Below are positions 46,629 through 58,349 of a stretch of DNA of 64,000 bases, in pieces. Within the stretch, counting starts at the first letter, position 1, and every line of letters starts with the position of its first letter. The position numbers were made by a program, and so were the translations under genes. The notes beneath the pieces are model-generated. The model was not told where the DNA came from. It searched no databases and worked only from the letters and a program-made list of their open reading frames with translations. Source of the stretch: Nematostella vectensis (lineage: Eukaryota; Cnidaria; Anthozoa; Actiniaria; Edwardsiidae); assembly GCF_932526225.1 (NCBI RefSeq), contig NC_064048.1:3673597-3737596 (forward strand), written 5' to 3'.

Positions 46629-46763
46629 CACCTCTTCCAAAAACGTTCAGCACTGCTCGATGATCCAGTGGCTTTTAAAAGGCGCAGAGTCTTCGATTAT
46701 GGGTCAAGCGAGGACCCTGGGTACGAAGATGGTACGAGCGTTTGGCGACGTATGCCACAGTAA
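46629..46763 (+). CDS. Possible terminal exon or coding relic, unknown
   Basis: After a possible acceptor (ACACATAG) at 46628 a 44-residue frame reads HLFQKRSALLDDPVAFKRRR followed by an acidic, aromatic stretch (FDYGSSEDPGYEDG) and stops at 46761. The composition looks like real, intrinsically disordered protein. No upstream exon or homologue was recognised. Confidence 0.2.
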   Translation, partial: HLFQKRSALLDDPVAFKRRRVFDYGSSEDPGYEDGTSVWRRMPQ

Positions 46764-47779
46764 TCCAGTGCGTAAAACAACCACTACAGGTATTCCCTGT
46801 CTAGTGCTTCGGGAGCCACCACAGGCAATCTGAAGTGTTGCCTACTCGCTTTTTATCTTGCCATTGGTTGGGTGGAATGCGGGAGATGTTATGCCGATTC
46901 CAAGGATTGGTAATACTATCCTGACGAGAACTAACTTGAGAAATTTGATAAGAATTCTAAAAAGAAAAAAAAATCAACTCATTTGAGTGAATCAATAACA
47001 AAGAATGTCGAAGCAAGAGTATGAATAGGAGTCATAAGCACAACAGAGGTATCTGTGAGACAAGCGCAACACACGTGAGAATCGGTCAAACACAAGAACG
47101 CAAGAAAATAAAGCAGATGCATTCTAAGTCGAAAAATCACTCGGGTTGTATTTGCGGCTACTACCTAGCGATAATCGCGACGCGCGCTACCGTGGCCACC
47201 TTGACAGTTTTGTGAGTTATCTAATCTAAAGCATCTTACATATCAAACATTATGTTTTTCTTCGACTTAATGGTCTTTGGGGGAGTGGGGTGAACATTCG
47301 TAAATGCCTGTTGCAGCTAAAAACAAAACTTCCTTGGGCCAATTCAAAATGGCTGCCAAAAAAAAAACGAATTAATACTAGATTCTCTTCAAGTTTACGC
47401 AATCTCTCAACCTAGATTCTAGGCACAGCTATTTAGCGGACACAAAACAAGTCCATATTACTGAAACTTTTAAAAACAGGTATGCAATCTCCTTATGAGA
47501 CGATGACCAAAAAACAAATATGGCTGATATGGTTGAGACTCTCGTTAGGGCTGTTAAGCTAATGTCAAAAACGACCGGGAACTCCACCCCCAGCCCCCTC
47601 CCCTCCCCTCTAGAGAAAGAATAAAAGGAGAAGAAGAAGAGCAGCTCGAGACCAGATCGCGGAACGATTCGCGAAGAAAAAAGATGGGGGGGGGGGGGGT
47701 AGTATCTGTTCGAGTTTTGCTCCCTGGATCGCAATGGATGGAGTCTACGCATACGATGTCCCTTTCACTAGCTGAATAC
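46764..47779. other. No supported gene; phosphatase 3' flank
   Basis: Contains a poly-G run at 47686-47699 and purine-rich blocks. If the phosphatase has a further exon after 47784 it should lie here on the minus strand; I could not place one. Confidence 0.35.
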
Positions 47780-50700
47780 TCACCTTAGTATAAATAATAA
47801 GATAAAGGCCACCAGTATATATAACGCGCCAAAGAAACCTATCCTGGTGACTGCGGGGGCTTGGGCACTAGCAGGCGGACACCGTGGTGCGTCACGTGAC
47901 AGCTCGAGATCACTGAGCGGTATCACTTGCTGGAGATGGGCTCCCTGTGGTCCACGAACTTCTAAAGATACCTCGACCTGAAAACGTTGTGGAAAATAGG
48001 TGTCACAAAAAACATTTGACACCCGATGGGGAAGATTTTTTTCCCTGTCTTTCTTTTCTTTTCGGACAGTTGGTCTGGTGGCCTAGTGTTTTCGCGTAAT
48101 GTTTGCTTGTACGATTTATTTTTCTAGAGATTTTGACTTGGAAATGTCGTTAGGGAACAGTTGAATGACGATGATGATGACGGTGATAATGATAATGATG
48201 GTGATGGTGATGGTAATGATGGTGGTGATGGTGATAATGATGGTGATAATGATGGTGATTGCGATGGCGATGATGATGGCGATAGTGATGGTGATGGTAA
48301 TGATGGTGGTGATGGTGATTATGATGATGATGGTGATAATGATTGCGATGGTAATGATGATGGCGGTGATGTTGATGGTGATAATGATGGTGATGGTGAT
48401 AATGATGGTGATGGTGATAATGATGGTGATGGCGATTAAGATGGCGATGGTGATGGTAATGATGGTGGTGATGGTGATAATGATGGTGATAATGATGGTG
48501 ATGGTGATTGCGATGGCGATGATGATGGCGATAGTGATGGTGTTGGTTATGATGGTGGTGATGGTGATTATGATGATGATGGTGATAATGATGGTGATGG
48601 CGATGGTAATGATGATGGCGGTGATGTTGATGGTGATAATGATGGTGATGGTGACAATGATGGTGATAATGATGGTGATGGTGATGATGATGGTGATAAT
48701 GATGGTGATGGTGATAATGATGGTGATGGTGATAATGATGGTGATGGCGATGGTGATGGTAATAATGGTGGTGATGGTGATAATGATGGTGATGGTGATG
48801 ATGTTGGTGATGGCGAATGCGATGGTGATGTTGATGGCAATGGTGATGGTTGTGATGGTGATGATGATGGAGATGGTGACGGTAATGATGGTGGTGATGG
48901 CGATGGTGATGGCGATAATGATGGTGATGATGATGATGGTAATGGCGATGATGGTGATGGCGATGGTGATAATGATGGTGATGATGGTGATGGCGATAGT
49001 GATGGTAATAATGGTGGTGATGGTGATAATGATGGTGATGATGATGGTGATGGCCGTGATGGTGATGATTATGATGGCGATGGTGATGGTAATGATGGTG
49101 ATGGCGATGGTAATGATGCTGATAATGATGGTGGTGGTGATTATGATGGTGATGGCGATGGTAATGATGGGGGTGGTGGTGATGGTGATATTGATGGTGG
49201 TGATGATAATGATGGTGATGATGATTATGATGGTGATGGCGATGGTGATGGTAATGATGGTGGTGATGGTGATGGTGACAATGATGGTGATAACGTTGGT
49301 GATGGTGATGGTGATGATGATGATGATGATGATGATGATGGTGATAATGATGGTGATGGTGACAATGATGGTGGTAATGGTGATAATGATGGTGATGGTG
49401 ATAATGATGGTAATGATGGTGGTGATGGTGATGATAATGATGATGATTGTGATGATAATGGATGATGACGATGATAATGACGATTACAATGTTGATGATG
49501 GTAATCAACTCACCGGCGAAGCATCCCAATCTATATTGACCATTCCATAATTTATCTCGGTGATGACGTCATGCGTTCTCAATGACGACACTCCTACCTT
49601 ACTAGGAGGGAAGAGAAAAGTAAGACATCAGAAGCAAGGGCGAAAGGTCGGTGAAATAATGAAATGAAGGAATGGCTGCATAGTACTTCAACAGGAAACA
49701 ACGTAGGGATGCTATACCTTTCAACATGATAAAAGTCTAAAGTACAGGTTTTACGATACTGGATTTAACGATAAACTCGAAGTTACGATACATTTTCTTT
49801 CTGCCGTAAAATCCAGGTTCCACTGTATTGAAAACGAAAAAGAAGTTATCAGCCTAGTCGGATCAAAGAACGTCAAGCGGGAATCGAGTATAACCGACAT
49901 GATTTCGGTCACTTGAAATGCTTTCTAGAGACATGTGGTCAACAAGTAAACTCGTCGTCAATCTTTAGAATGCCGTCCAACTGCGTCCACTAGGCACCCA
50001 AAGAGCCTGGGGATGAGGCTAAGACTCACGTAAGAAGCCAATAACAGAACTCCTTTGAGATGAATGACACACAGACTGAAGTCATACCACTTGATGTTAC
50101 CTCATAAAGCGGGTACCCTGTGGATAAAAGAACGGAGTTTATCCTCGAGTTCTTTAATATAAAATAATAAGAAAGTGAAATAAGATCACCAAGCATTTGC
50201 TAGACCGCTGTAAATTTGGGGAGCTAATCGCCATCTTATTGAAAGAGCCATGATATCTCAGTTTTCAAGCGTGTTGTCAGCCCTTGTTGTCTTAGTTTTA
50301 TATGTAAACAAAGGCTTTCTACGAAAGAGTCATATCTCAGTTGAAAGCGTGTTATCAGCCCTTGTTGTCTTAGTTTTATATGTAAAAAAGGCTTTCTACG
50401 AAAGAGTCATGATATCTCAGTTTTTAAGCGTGTTATCAGCCCTTGTTGTTTTAGTTTTATATGTAAACAAAGGCTTTCTACGAAAGAGCCATGATATCTC
50501 AGCTTTTAAGCGTGTGATCAGCCCTAGTTGTTTTAGTTTTACATGTAAACAAAGGCTTTCTACATGTGGGACTGTAAAGGCACCTCAAGCACCCGCCATA
50601 CGACATATTTAAGGGCCAAAATTATTGCTTTGTGAGAGAGAAGAACCAGGCAACATACAGAAAAACGCTGTAACAAAAGCGCGCATCATCTCCATTTACG

Positions 50701-53700
50701 TGAATCAAACCCGGGACCAAGTGGTGAGAGAGCCACTACAAATCTGCATTCTGCCACCTAAACAAGCCTGCACCCCTCCCACCCCCCTCACGACAACTAT
50801 TTATCATCCAACATGGTGGGCAGCAAGGCATTGGGGTGGACTCAATAATGCTGCGTACGTTTCTATGTATTCTATGTCGAGGTTGAGCGGTGTTTACCTG
50901 TACTGGTGCTGTTAAGGCACTGGAACTCGCCGAAGTGAACATCGCCACTTAGAAGAAATACCTTGCAAAGAATTGAAAGGCGTGAGAAACGTCGCAAATG
51001 CATAAATTGTGACTGAGTGAAACAAGAACAACATGCAAAAGGATAGTATTTCTTCTAATTTGCAGGAAAAACTGTAAATATTAAAGCAATTTTTATTGAA
51101 AATATGCAATGATAATAAATGTTTTGCGTTATTTACTATTTCAGAGCGTAGAATGGCGGCCTTGGCGTATGATGAAAAAGAAAATTGAGCCTGCAGTGTT
51201 TTTCTAGCGAAAAACCGGCCTCGAGCAATTCGTAGCCGCCATCTTGGATTTTGAGCAAAAATGAAGAACGGGGGTTCTTTAACTCTAAATCATAACCATT
51301 TAAGCCTCGACTTTTTAATGGTGCTACGTAGGCCACCAAAATAAAGATTTCAGAAAGTTAACCAATCATGATCCAAGAATAGTCTGAAAAGTTTGGTTGA
51401 AACGAACTTCCACATTTTTTTGTCAAAGGTAATTGATCTCTTACAAAATTCTCCTAACCCTATCAATGATAAACGTATGGATTTAGTATTGAGAATCAAT
51501 AATTTTAGATCTTTTGGGTGTAAGACTAACCCTTGGTAATCTTTGCAACATCCACAATAAGCGGTCATAGCTGTTCGGACACGTCAGCCATTTGTCCGTG
51601 ATAGGCAGGTCGGACAAGACTTGTATCCCTGTGCCAATCAACGTCACTGTCGCAGTGTCATTCAACTGTCGCTCAAGCCACGCCCACTGCTCGTCTCCAA
51701 GGATGTCGCAATCTGAACCTCGCTTGAGATGCGAGCGGGTGTCCAATAGAATAATCTGGGATATATTGATTTATTAGTATTAGTGTAAAAGCCCTTCCTA
51801 TGTTCCCCCCCCCCTTCCCCCTGCGCTTTCCTCTCCCTGTAAGTAGGGATTTTATAATATGACGGCATTTCACGAAAGATTTCAGCGTGCGTATCAATTC
51901 AATATGTGCGCCTTCGTAGTCCCCTCACCGTCGTATATCCCTTGTGCCGGACCCAGAGGGCAAGGCCCCAAACCCCTCTTCCCTTGCGAACTAAGAATTT
52001 AGAAGAACTTATAGGGAAGTTAAAAAAAAAATCGGAAATTTACCCCCCAAGTATCATCACCATCTATGCACTTAGACTTTAATGAGGCCGTTATTTAAGC
52101 TTCCAGTGTTATTGGTATCATTAACATTTATAAAAAGAATAAGCTCATGTGGATCACAATTTTAATTATTAAGGTAAACTTCGTTAGCCACATCCTACGT
52201 TTACAAGCTATATCAACATTAGTAGTACTTTCAGTAGAACCGCTTAGTGTTCCTTTATTATCTATTGTCAATTTACAAATTGCATTTGCTTGAGCAGGGA
52301 CCCGGGAACGAAAGAGTGGCATCACCATCCGCACTGAAGGTCACGCAATGATAAATATTGAAGAGCGTAAGTCACTCGTCACGAATTCCGCTGTCATCAC
52401 TCAAGCAGAACTCCACTAACAAGTCTGTACACACAGTACGAAACAACTGAAGCCGTCGGCAAAATGGTGAGGGCAAATCCGAAAGCCCTGTATATGTAGC
52501 CATACGAATACCCGAGACCAAAACACAGCCTACCCGTCACAAACAGTAGGACGAGCGCAGGGATGGCGACCATTTGTTCCTCGGCAAGATGAGTTGTCAG
52601 GATCAGACACGCCACGAAATGCATCACAAACTGCTCTACGGTATTCTTAAGGAATCTCTGAGGAACTTCGATGAAAGACTTGGCTGTTTTGTCCAGTGGA
52701 TTTATGGCAGGGCTTGCGAAGCGCTTGCTTGCAACAAAATAAACACCGAGGAACACTGTCAATAACGACGCGGCTTCCCATTGGAGCGTGTACGCGAATC
52801 GGTCGACAAGAGTTGGAAGGCTACGGATCTTCGGAGTCGAGTAGCGAAGGTACAACGCTACACTTATGGCTACAGTAAAAGCTAGTGCCCCCTGTAGACG
52901 AACTCTGTTCTGGTCTTTGCTCACTTCTTGGCGGATTTTTGTCTCCGTTTCGGAAGCCATGCTGGTCGAGGTAGTTTACGTGTAAATAAAAGGTTGACGG
53001 ACTTGTTGACTAGCTGGAGTTGAGCATAACTCGGCCAAGTACCAGGCGTTCTTACCGGGTTTCCTGTGCTTGAAGATGAACCGTGAGACAGCTTGGGGAC
53101 GAGCTTACCCGCAAGATGGAGGTGGTCCCCTGTGACGTCACAACTCTTACCACCACAGGAAAGCCAAGCACACGAAACCCAATAAGAACTCCTGGGACTA
53201 GGTTGAACATTTCAAGAAAATTTTCCCGGCACACATCGCGAGCCTGTAATTTTGCGATCGCGGGGATAAAAATTGAAACAAAACCAACACGAAACGCTGC
53301 CTCTTAACGGCAGCAGAATTGCCTTAAAACTCAGTCTAACGGTAATATAAAAGTGCTCTTGTGCGTTTGCCCCCCCCCCCCCCTTCCCCACAACGGTGAA
53401 AACTCCACTTCCTGTTTGCAATGACTTCCTATTTGTAGACAAAACTATAAAGCATAAGCGAATTAGATCACCCTGATGTGTCATCAATCTAAAAGTCACA
53501 CTTTTTCGTATACTGTAATAAACGTCCCAAAGGTCCCATTAAAAAAATCCCTTTTTGTTTTGTTATCTAAATAATTATGATTTTTCTATGATCATTAAAT
53601 TTAGTGAGACAAAATTCACGGTTTTTCTTTTTCGATCAACCTCTATAATGAGACACCTTAAATTTATATATAGGATAACAAATCAAATACCAAAAATCCA

Positions 53701-56700
53701 CCAAAGAAAAGCCAACTAAAACTTACCCAAAAGAAAAGAACTACCAAGCAGATCAGTTTTTTTACCCTTTACCTTGACTGTCTTATCACCCGTGCCATAG
53801 CTGTAAGATGCATAGACACCCTCTCTCTGGCGGCGTAGGCTGTCAACTGGCTCATCCAGGAAATCCAGGAACACTCCTTGGGACTGGAGTCTGTCCCGAT
53901 GATGCTGAAAGAGGCATATGTAAGATTGAGGGGAAGTGAGGCAAGACATAGGCTCAGCCAGGGGGAGGTGGTCACGCATTTAAAATAACGTAATAAAAAT
54001 ATATTGAAATAACCAACTAAAGACAAAGTTTTGTAAATCTTTTATCATAGCTTCCATCAGCTGATGAATAAACTATTTCACTTATTATGACAAAATTGGG
54101 GCTGCTAAAGGCTCTTTAAAAAAGCTACACACCTATTTCAAATAAGGTTCACTAAAGATTCCATTGGCCGGGAAAGGGGGGATGTGATTTTGAAGGGGGT
54201 ACCTGGGTTTGACATAAGGTACTGCTAAAAATGATACAAACAATTTTGAAACAACTTTTGAAAGAAGCATATAACATACCTTGCCCCCTCTGTCGATGCC
54301 ATAGTCATGATCATCCCACACCCCAAGAACTTGCACCCCGGATGAGAGAAAGTTCTAATAGAAAACAAGAAAAGGTGAGAAATAAAAGACCAGAGAATAC
54401 CTTGATCCATTGCCTTATCTAAAGCATGGGACAATGAAAGGCCCCGATCCAAGCTAGTGGATAATTGATTACAATCTGTAAAATATTGACCCATACACTA
54501 TTTGCAAGCAGGGTGAAAATCACAGCACAGTTCAGAGTTTCCTTTCAGTGCAGACACAGTGTCAACTTACCCACATTAGGTAGGTGTCACAAGATTTTGG
54601 ACCCCATCACAAGCCTAATTTTTGTGACAATGTCCCCACATTCTCTGTATTCATCCGCATTGGCTCTTTTGGTTTTTTCACATATTTACTGTATTTCACC
54701 CGATTTCACAAGATTTTTGTCCAAGTTGAGTTGACCGCTTTGTAGTAGATTTAATAGAAAGACAATAAAAACCTGGCAAGAAATCACACGGCAGCCCACC
54801 TTGTAGTCAGGGTTATTTTTTTGCTGATTAAACTTGGACGCAACTTGTGCTATAGGGGCTGGCATCCAGATAAAAGGTGCAACTTTGATATCTGCATACA
54901 CAGCTATAAAACATAATAAAATCAGATTGATTTGCAAACAAAATAAATTCAAAATGAATTTACTGTATTATTACTATTTTTATAAAATGTTTTTTTCAAG
55001 GAAACCCTTCTTTCCTCAAATCTCTCTAAAAATGCTAAGATCTGTGTCAGGCTACCTTGATAATTAACCCCTTTTGACACATTTTCCTGGCTGTGGCTAG
55101 ATTGTTTTCTACTAATAAGGAACAATTCTTAGCCATTGCTTGCATTTTTAAGGAGCCAGGCACTAATTTTTCCTTCTATGTCTTTTTAAAAAATCAATTC
55201 TACTAAGGGAAAGGAGTGCTGCTACAGCCTTAATGTGTAAATGTTTTGAAGTGGTTTGTATGTTCTACTAGTAACATTAGCTTATAATTTCCCTAAATAT
55301 ACCTAAAAGAGCTGTTATGACCCTAAAAATAATGATAATGGTTTTCCTCACTAGGATGGGAAGTCCCCAGATACTAATTGTTTCCATTCATCTCAGATAA
55401 GGACACTAAAACGGAGGTCCAGTCTTTTCAAGCTGAACTACACTAAAACCTGAACCGAAGGGACGTAAAAGAACCACTGGTGATGCAATAATCCCTCTAG
55501 CAGTGACCACCCCCAGTGAGAGTGCTTACAGTGCTTACTAACAATACACTCAAGGAGGTACTTGATTTGGAGCCTAGCTCTGTTGTACCTTCCGTAACCA
55601 GTATAGCTGATGGGAATTGAATAAATAAAAAAATATATATACCCCCACTCCCCTGAGATTTAATAAAAGTCCATACATATCTTACCATCTCCTAACCATA
55701 TAAATACTTCAGGGCTTTGTTTTTGAATATGTTTCCATAAAGGCTGAGGCTTGTATTGAATGCTGCAAACAACAATGATACTGTTAGTTGAACACACACA
55801 AAAAAAAACTGTGGAATATCTATTACAATCTTCCTGACAACCAGTAGCAAGATTTTAGTCAACTAAGACTTATCAGAACTTGTATATAATTGACTTTTCT
55901 AAGTACTTTGGTTGCGATTGATCAGTACAAACATTTCACCTTTTTCGCAACTTCCTAATATTACTAGGATATACATAAATGTGCTCTGTAGAATTATATG
56001 CACGGCCGTAGCAGGGGGTGGGACACTTAGGACAAGTGACTCCCCCCCAATTAAAAAAAAAGAGAAATATGGAAATGACCAGTAGGGGCGTGGCTATGCC
56101 CCCCATTGTTTTCTTAATGTTTCTGTAATCGTGTCCCCCAATAATTTGAGGCCTGCTACAGCTATGTCTAGTGTCAAATCTCTATCTCATCTTACATCTT
56201 ACATCTTGATGACATTACTACAGACACACAGTACTTTTTACTGTACATACAGAAATGTTATCCTAAACAAGAACAAAATACAAAAAAGAGTGGGAGGCAT
56301 ATCCCCTTTGTCACAAACTCTTGCTATTATGGATACTATATGGGCTATCGGTAAAATGTGGAGTCTCCAGAGGGCGGAGATGTAGAGCATTGACATTCAG
56401 AGTGGAGCAATATTTGGATTTTGCAGAAATTCATTTCATAGACATCTATAATGATGGGTTTCCGTCATGCAGTGAATCATGAAGGATATCAAATCATACC
56501 AACTGCTAAAATAGTCTGATTTATTTTTCTTTAGGGATTTCTTTTACAAAATGCAATGTTGCTATTATGTGCCTGAAATGAAAAGTTCAGCAGAATTCCC
56601 ATATAGCTTCGCTCTGGACTCCAACTCCTCAACTTGCAATCTAAAAGACACTGCATTTTAACAAAAGCCATCCTATACCTGTATATAATACACTCTTTTT

Positions 56701-57966
56701 TATAAGAATGTCTGATTTTCAGTTAAGGCTGGGCCTTCTCTTATTTTTGGGACATTTCTAGGCTGAATATGTTCTTAAAGATGTTTTTAAATTTCAGTGT
56801 ATATAAGAATATAATATCCAGTGAATTATAAGGAAAAGAAATATACTAACGATCAATTGCAATAATAAGGTTGTTACTACGAGCACAATTTGATTCTGCA
56901 TTTTAGAACGCATCAGGACTAAAAAAAGAAAATAAATTCTGCTATCTGAGCCTCGGCAAGTTCTTAAAGTTTGGTGAAAACTCAGGCTGGACGTTCTTAT
57001 AAAAAAGGTTCTTATAAAAAAAAAGAGTTTATAGAGGTTCCTGAGGGTGTCAATAAAATTAACAACTGCCAAAAAAGTTTGACGGATGGACAACAAAGCA
57101 ATGCATCATGTGTATGGTAAGGAAAAAAAAACAGGGATAACAAATTCATCAAGACAAAAAAAAAATAAGTGTTATTTAAACAAATAGTACTCCTGATCAA
57201 TTAATAAATAAATTTCAGTCCCAACATACAAAAATGATATCTCAACATTCCACTGACAAATATGAAAAACTATGTTTTGAACTAGGAGGGAGTTTAATAA
57301 AATATGTGTTTTATTTGCATTAAAATCTAGCAGGTAATGCTTTGATGGTGGTCTTGGGGTGAAAGTCTAATTTGAACCGGAAGCGGCTGAAAGTCACGAG
57401 TTTCAAAAATAAACTTGGTCAAAAAAATGTCAAGGTCTTAGCACAATTTTAATTGCCTTTTGAAGTTAAAAATTCAAGCAAAATAAGTAATTTTTCATTT
57501 TCTTGCTATAATCACAATTCCCGCAATTGATGTAAACAAACTCTATTACTATTTTTGTCGCTGAACTCATAAGACTTGTTTTAAAACATTAACTTACTTA
57601 ATAAAATTACGATTGCAATCCAACGATAAACAAAATATATAAAAGTATACAGTTTTGTTCTTGGGATGTAAACATGCTTATTGGCATTTGAAGTCTGTAT
57701 GTATTGTTATTTCGCGATAATTTTTTTTTAGTCGTTTCTCTGTTGGGGATTTTCCCGCAAAAGGACGACAGTTCGACTTACTTGCAACTCCCAAATGCGA
57801 TGCGACTGACCACTGTCTCGTTTGAAAAATCAGCTATTAAATTAGTTCTTTTGTGTGAATAAGCGATTCTAGGTCCTAAAAATGATAAAACTGTTAATAT
57901 AAAGATAAATTGGAAGCTAGAATATATTCCGCAGCGGACATTTTTCATGTCAACCCGACAAGACAT
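47780..57966 (-). CDS. PhoD-like alkaline phosphatase, secretory with C-terminal membrane anchor
   Basis: Ten exons join in frame: 57966-57782, 55762-55686, 54903-54800, 54354-54280, 53904-53773, 51755-51531, 50961-50898, 50117-50030, 49601-49514 and 47977-47780, giving 411 residues. Another in-frame Met at residue 7 is equally good as a start. Residues about 13-36 are a signal peptide. PhoD metallophosphatase motifs follow in order: FGSCN (58-62), WLGDAVYAD (84-92), VWDDHDYG (134-141), LLDTRSH (from about 194), LLSGDVHFGE (269-278) and NYGMVNIDWD. A C-terminal beta-type segment leads to a hydrophobic helix (390-411) that would anchor the enzyme, catalytic domain outside or lumenal. The family hydrolyses phosphate mono- or diesters with Ca/Fe-type metals. 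The end after FILR coincides with a strong donor (CTAAG|GTGAGT), so a cytoplasmic tail exon may follow. Intron 5 houses a MAPEG gene. Confidence 0.88.
48160..49480. repeat. 1.3-kb compound (GATGGT/GATAAT)n microsatellite
   Basis: An almost uninterrupted run of GAT, GGT, AAT and GGC triplets, roughly hexameric (GATGGT), lies in the last intron of the phosphatase. The 459-codon His-rich minus frame and the 461-codon Met/Val plus frame are products of the triplet repeat. The minus frame starts in exon 9 of the phosphatase, so retention of this intron would add a poly-His tail. Confidence 0.97.
50244..50565. repeat. Four ~80-bp tandem repeats in a phosphatase intron
   Basis: Units start at about 50244, 50325, 50404 and 50485 with AGAG(C/T)CATGATATCTCAG, then AGCGTGTTATCAGCCCTTG, and end with AAAGGCTTTCTACGAA. 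Identity is high. The open frame through them has no meaning. They lie between exons 7 and 8 of the phosphatase. Confidence 0.9.
51132..51350. repeat. Probable interspersed repeat with YY1-type motif
   Basis: GAATGGCGGCC (51150-51160) and GCCGCCATCTTG (51235-51246) are inversely placed YY1-like motifs about 85 bp apart, in phosphatase intron 6. Similar GCCGCCAT motifs occur in modules A and A' (26950, 32959). Confidence 0.35.
52397..52960 (-). CDS. MAPEG-family membrane protein, TMEM79 (mattrin)-like
   Basis: A single uninterrupted frame of 187 residues starts with MASETETKIRQEVSKDQNRV and has four hydrophobic segments (about 22-39, 62-78, 108-142 split by a charged turn, 158-180). KNTVEQFVMHFVACL and FVTGRLCFGLGYSYG match the helix motifs of MAPEG proteins, where the conserved Arg (144) binds glutathione in the catalytic members. 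The closest group is probably the TMEM79-like branch, whose catalytic role is unclear, so glutathione transferase activity is not assured. The protein should sit in the endoplasmic reticulum or Golgi membrane. The gene is intronless and lies entirely within phosphatase intron 5 (51756-53772), on the same strand. Confidence 0.85.
   Translation of the reverse strand: MASETETKIRQEVSKDQNRVRLQGALAFTVAISVALYLRYSTPKIRSLPTLVDRFAYTLQWEAASLLTVFLGVYFVASKRFASPAINPLDKTAKSFIEVPQRFLKNTVEQFVMHFVACLILTTHLAEEQMVAIPALVLLFVTGRLCFGLGYSYGYIYRAFGFALTILPTASVVSYCVYRLVSGVLLE
53042..53195. mobile_element. Foldback/MITE-like element upstream of the MAPEG gene
   Basis: CCAGGCGTTCTTACCGGGTT then TCCTGTGCTTG on the left is mirrored by CAAGCACACGAAACCCAATA then AGAACTCCTGG on the right. 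The interior is GC-rich and carries a TGACGTCA site. Its edge is about 80 bp upstream of the MAPEG start codon, so it may form part of that promoter. Confidence 0.75.
55790..56860. other. Phosphatase intron 1, no gene seen
   Basis: Part of the 2-kb first intron of the phosphatase. AT-rich with short frames; no nested gene recognised. Confidence 0.4.
56865..57000. repeat. Interspersed repeat shared with 39486-39615
   Basis: The same blocks occur as at 39486-39615 (GATTCTGCATTTTAGAACGC, then AGCCTCGG and AGTTTGGTGAAAACTCAGGC). It lies in intron 1 of the phosphatase. Confidence 0.5.
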
Positions 57967-58349
57967 TGTTGACTGTTTGGACTTCTAGCTGCTGGTCAGC
58001 GGATTCTAGTAAAATGCTTTCGACACTTCCGGTGGAGCTACTTCCTGTTACTAAATAAAGGATTTTCGGGGCGATACCTAGAACGTTTATTTCACCAGAA
58101 AAAAAACACCGGATAATCAATCTGCTAAGCAACTTTTATTTCGAAAGTTGCCTTTATTCACTGATGCATTATCATTTTTATTACTGTTATTTACGTTCCA
58201 ATACACTTGCCGTGAGAGCCTAAGTACCAAAGGATGTGACGTAATGCAAACCCATATTTGGAAAAGAGTATCTGATCAATTTTTTCTTTCCTTTTTGCTT
58301 TGAAGTTTGTTGGGTGAACTAAGGATTTTTAGGCTCCTAGAACAAAATA
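57967..58349. promoter_or_regulatory. Divergent promoter region, PhoD-like phosphatase and SND1
   Basis: Only 383 bp separate the two start codons, which point away from each other. Near the phosphatase side are two ETS-type cores on one face, ACTTCCGGTGGAG and ACTTCCTGTTAC (58023-58050). No TATA box is placed convincingly for either gene. Shared regulation is an inference from spacing. Confidence 0.55.

Noticed and set aside
48150-49550. Very long open frames (about 460 codons) on both strands
   Set aside because: They are translations of a GAT/GGT triplet repeat; composition is His/Tyr or Met/Val only, and the locus is a phosphatase intron.
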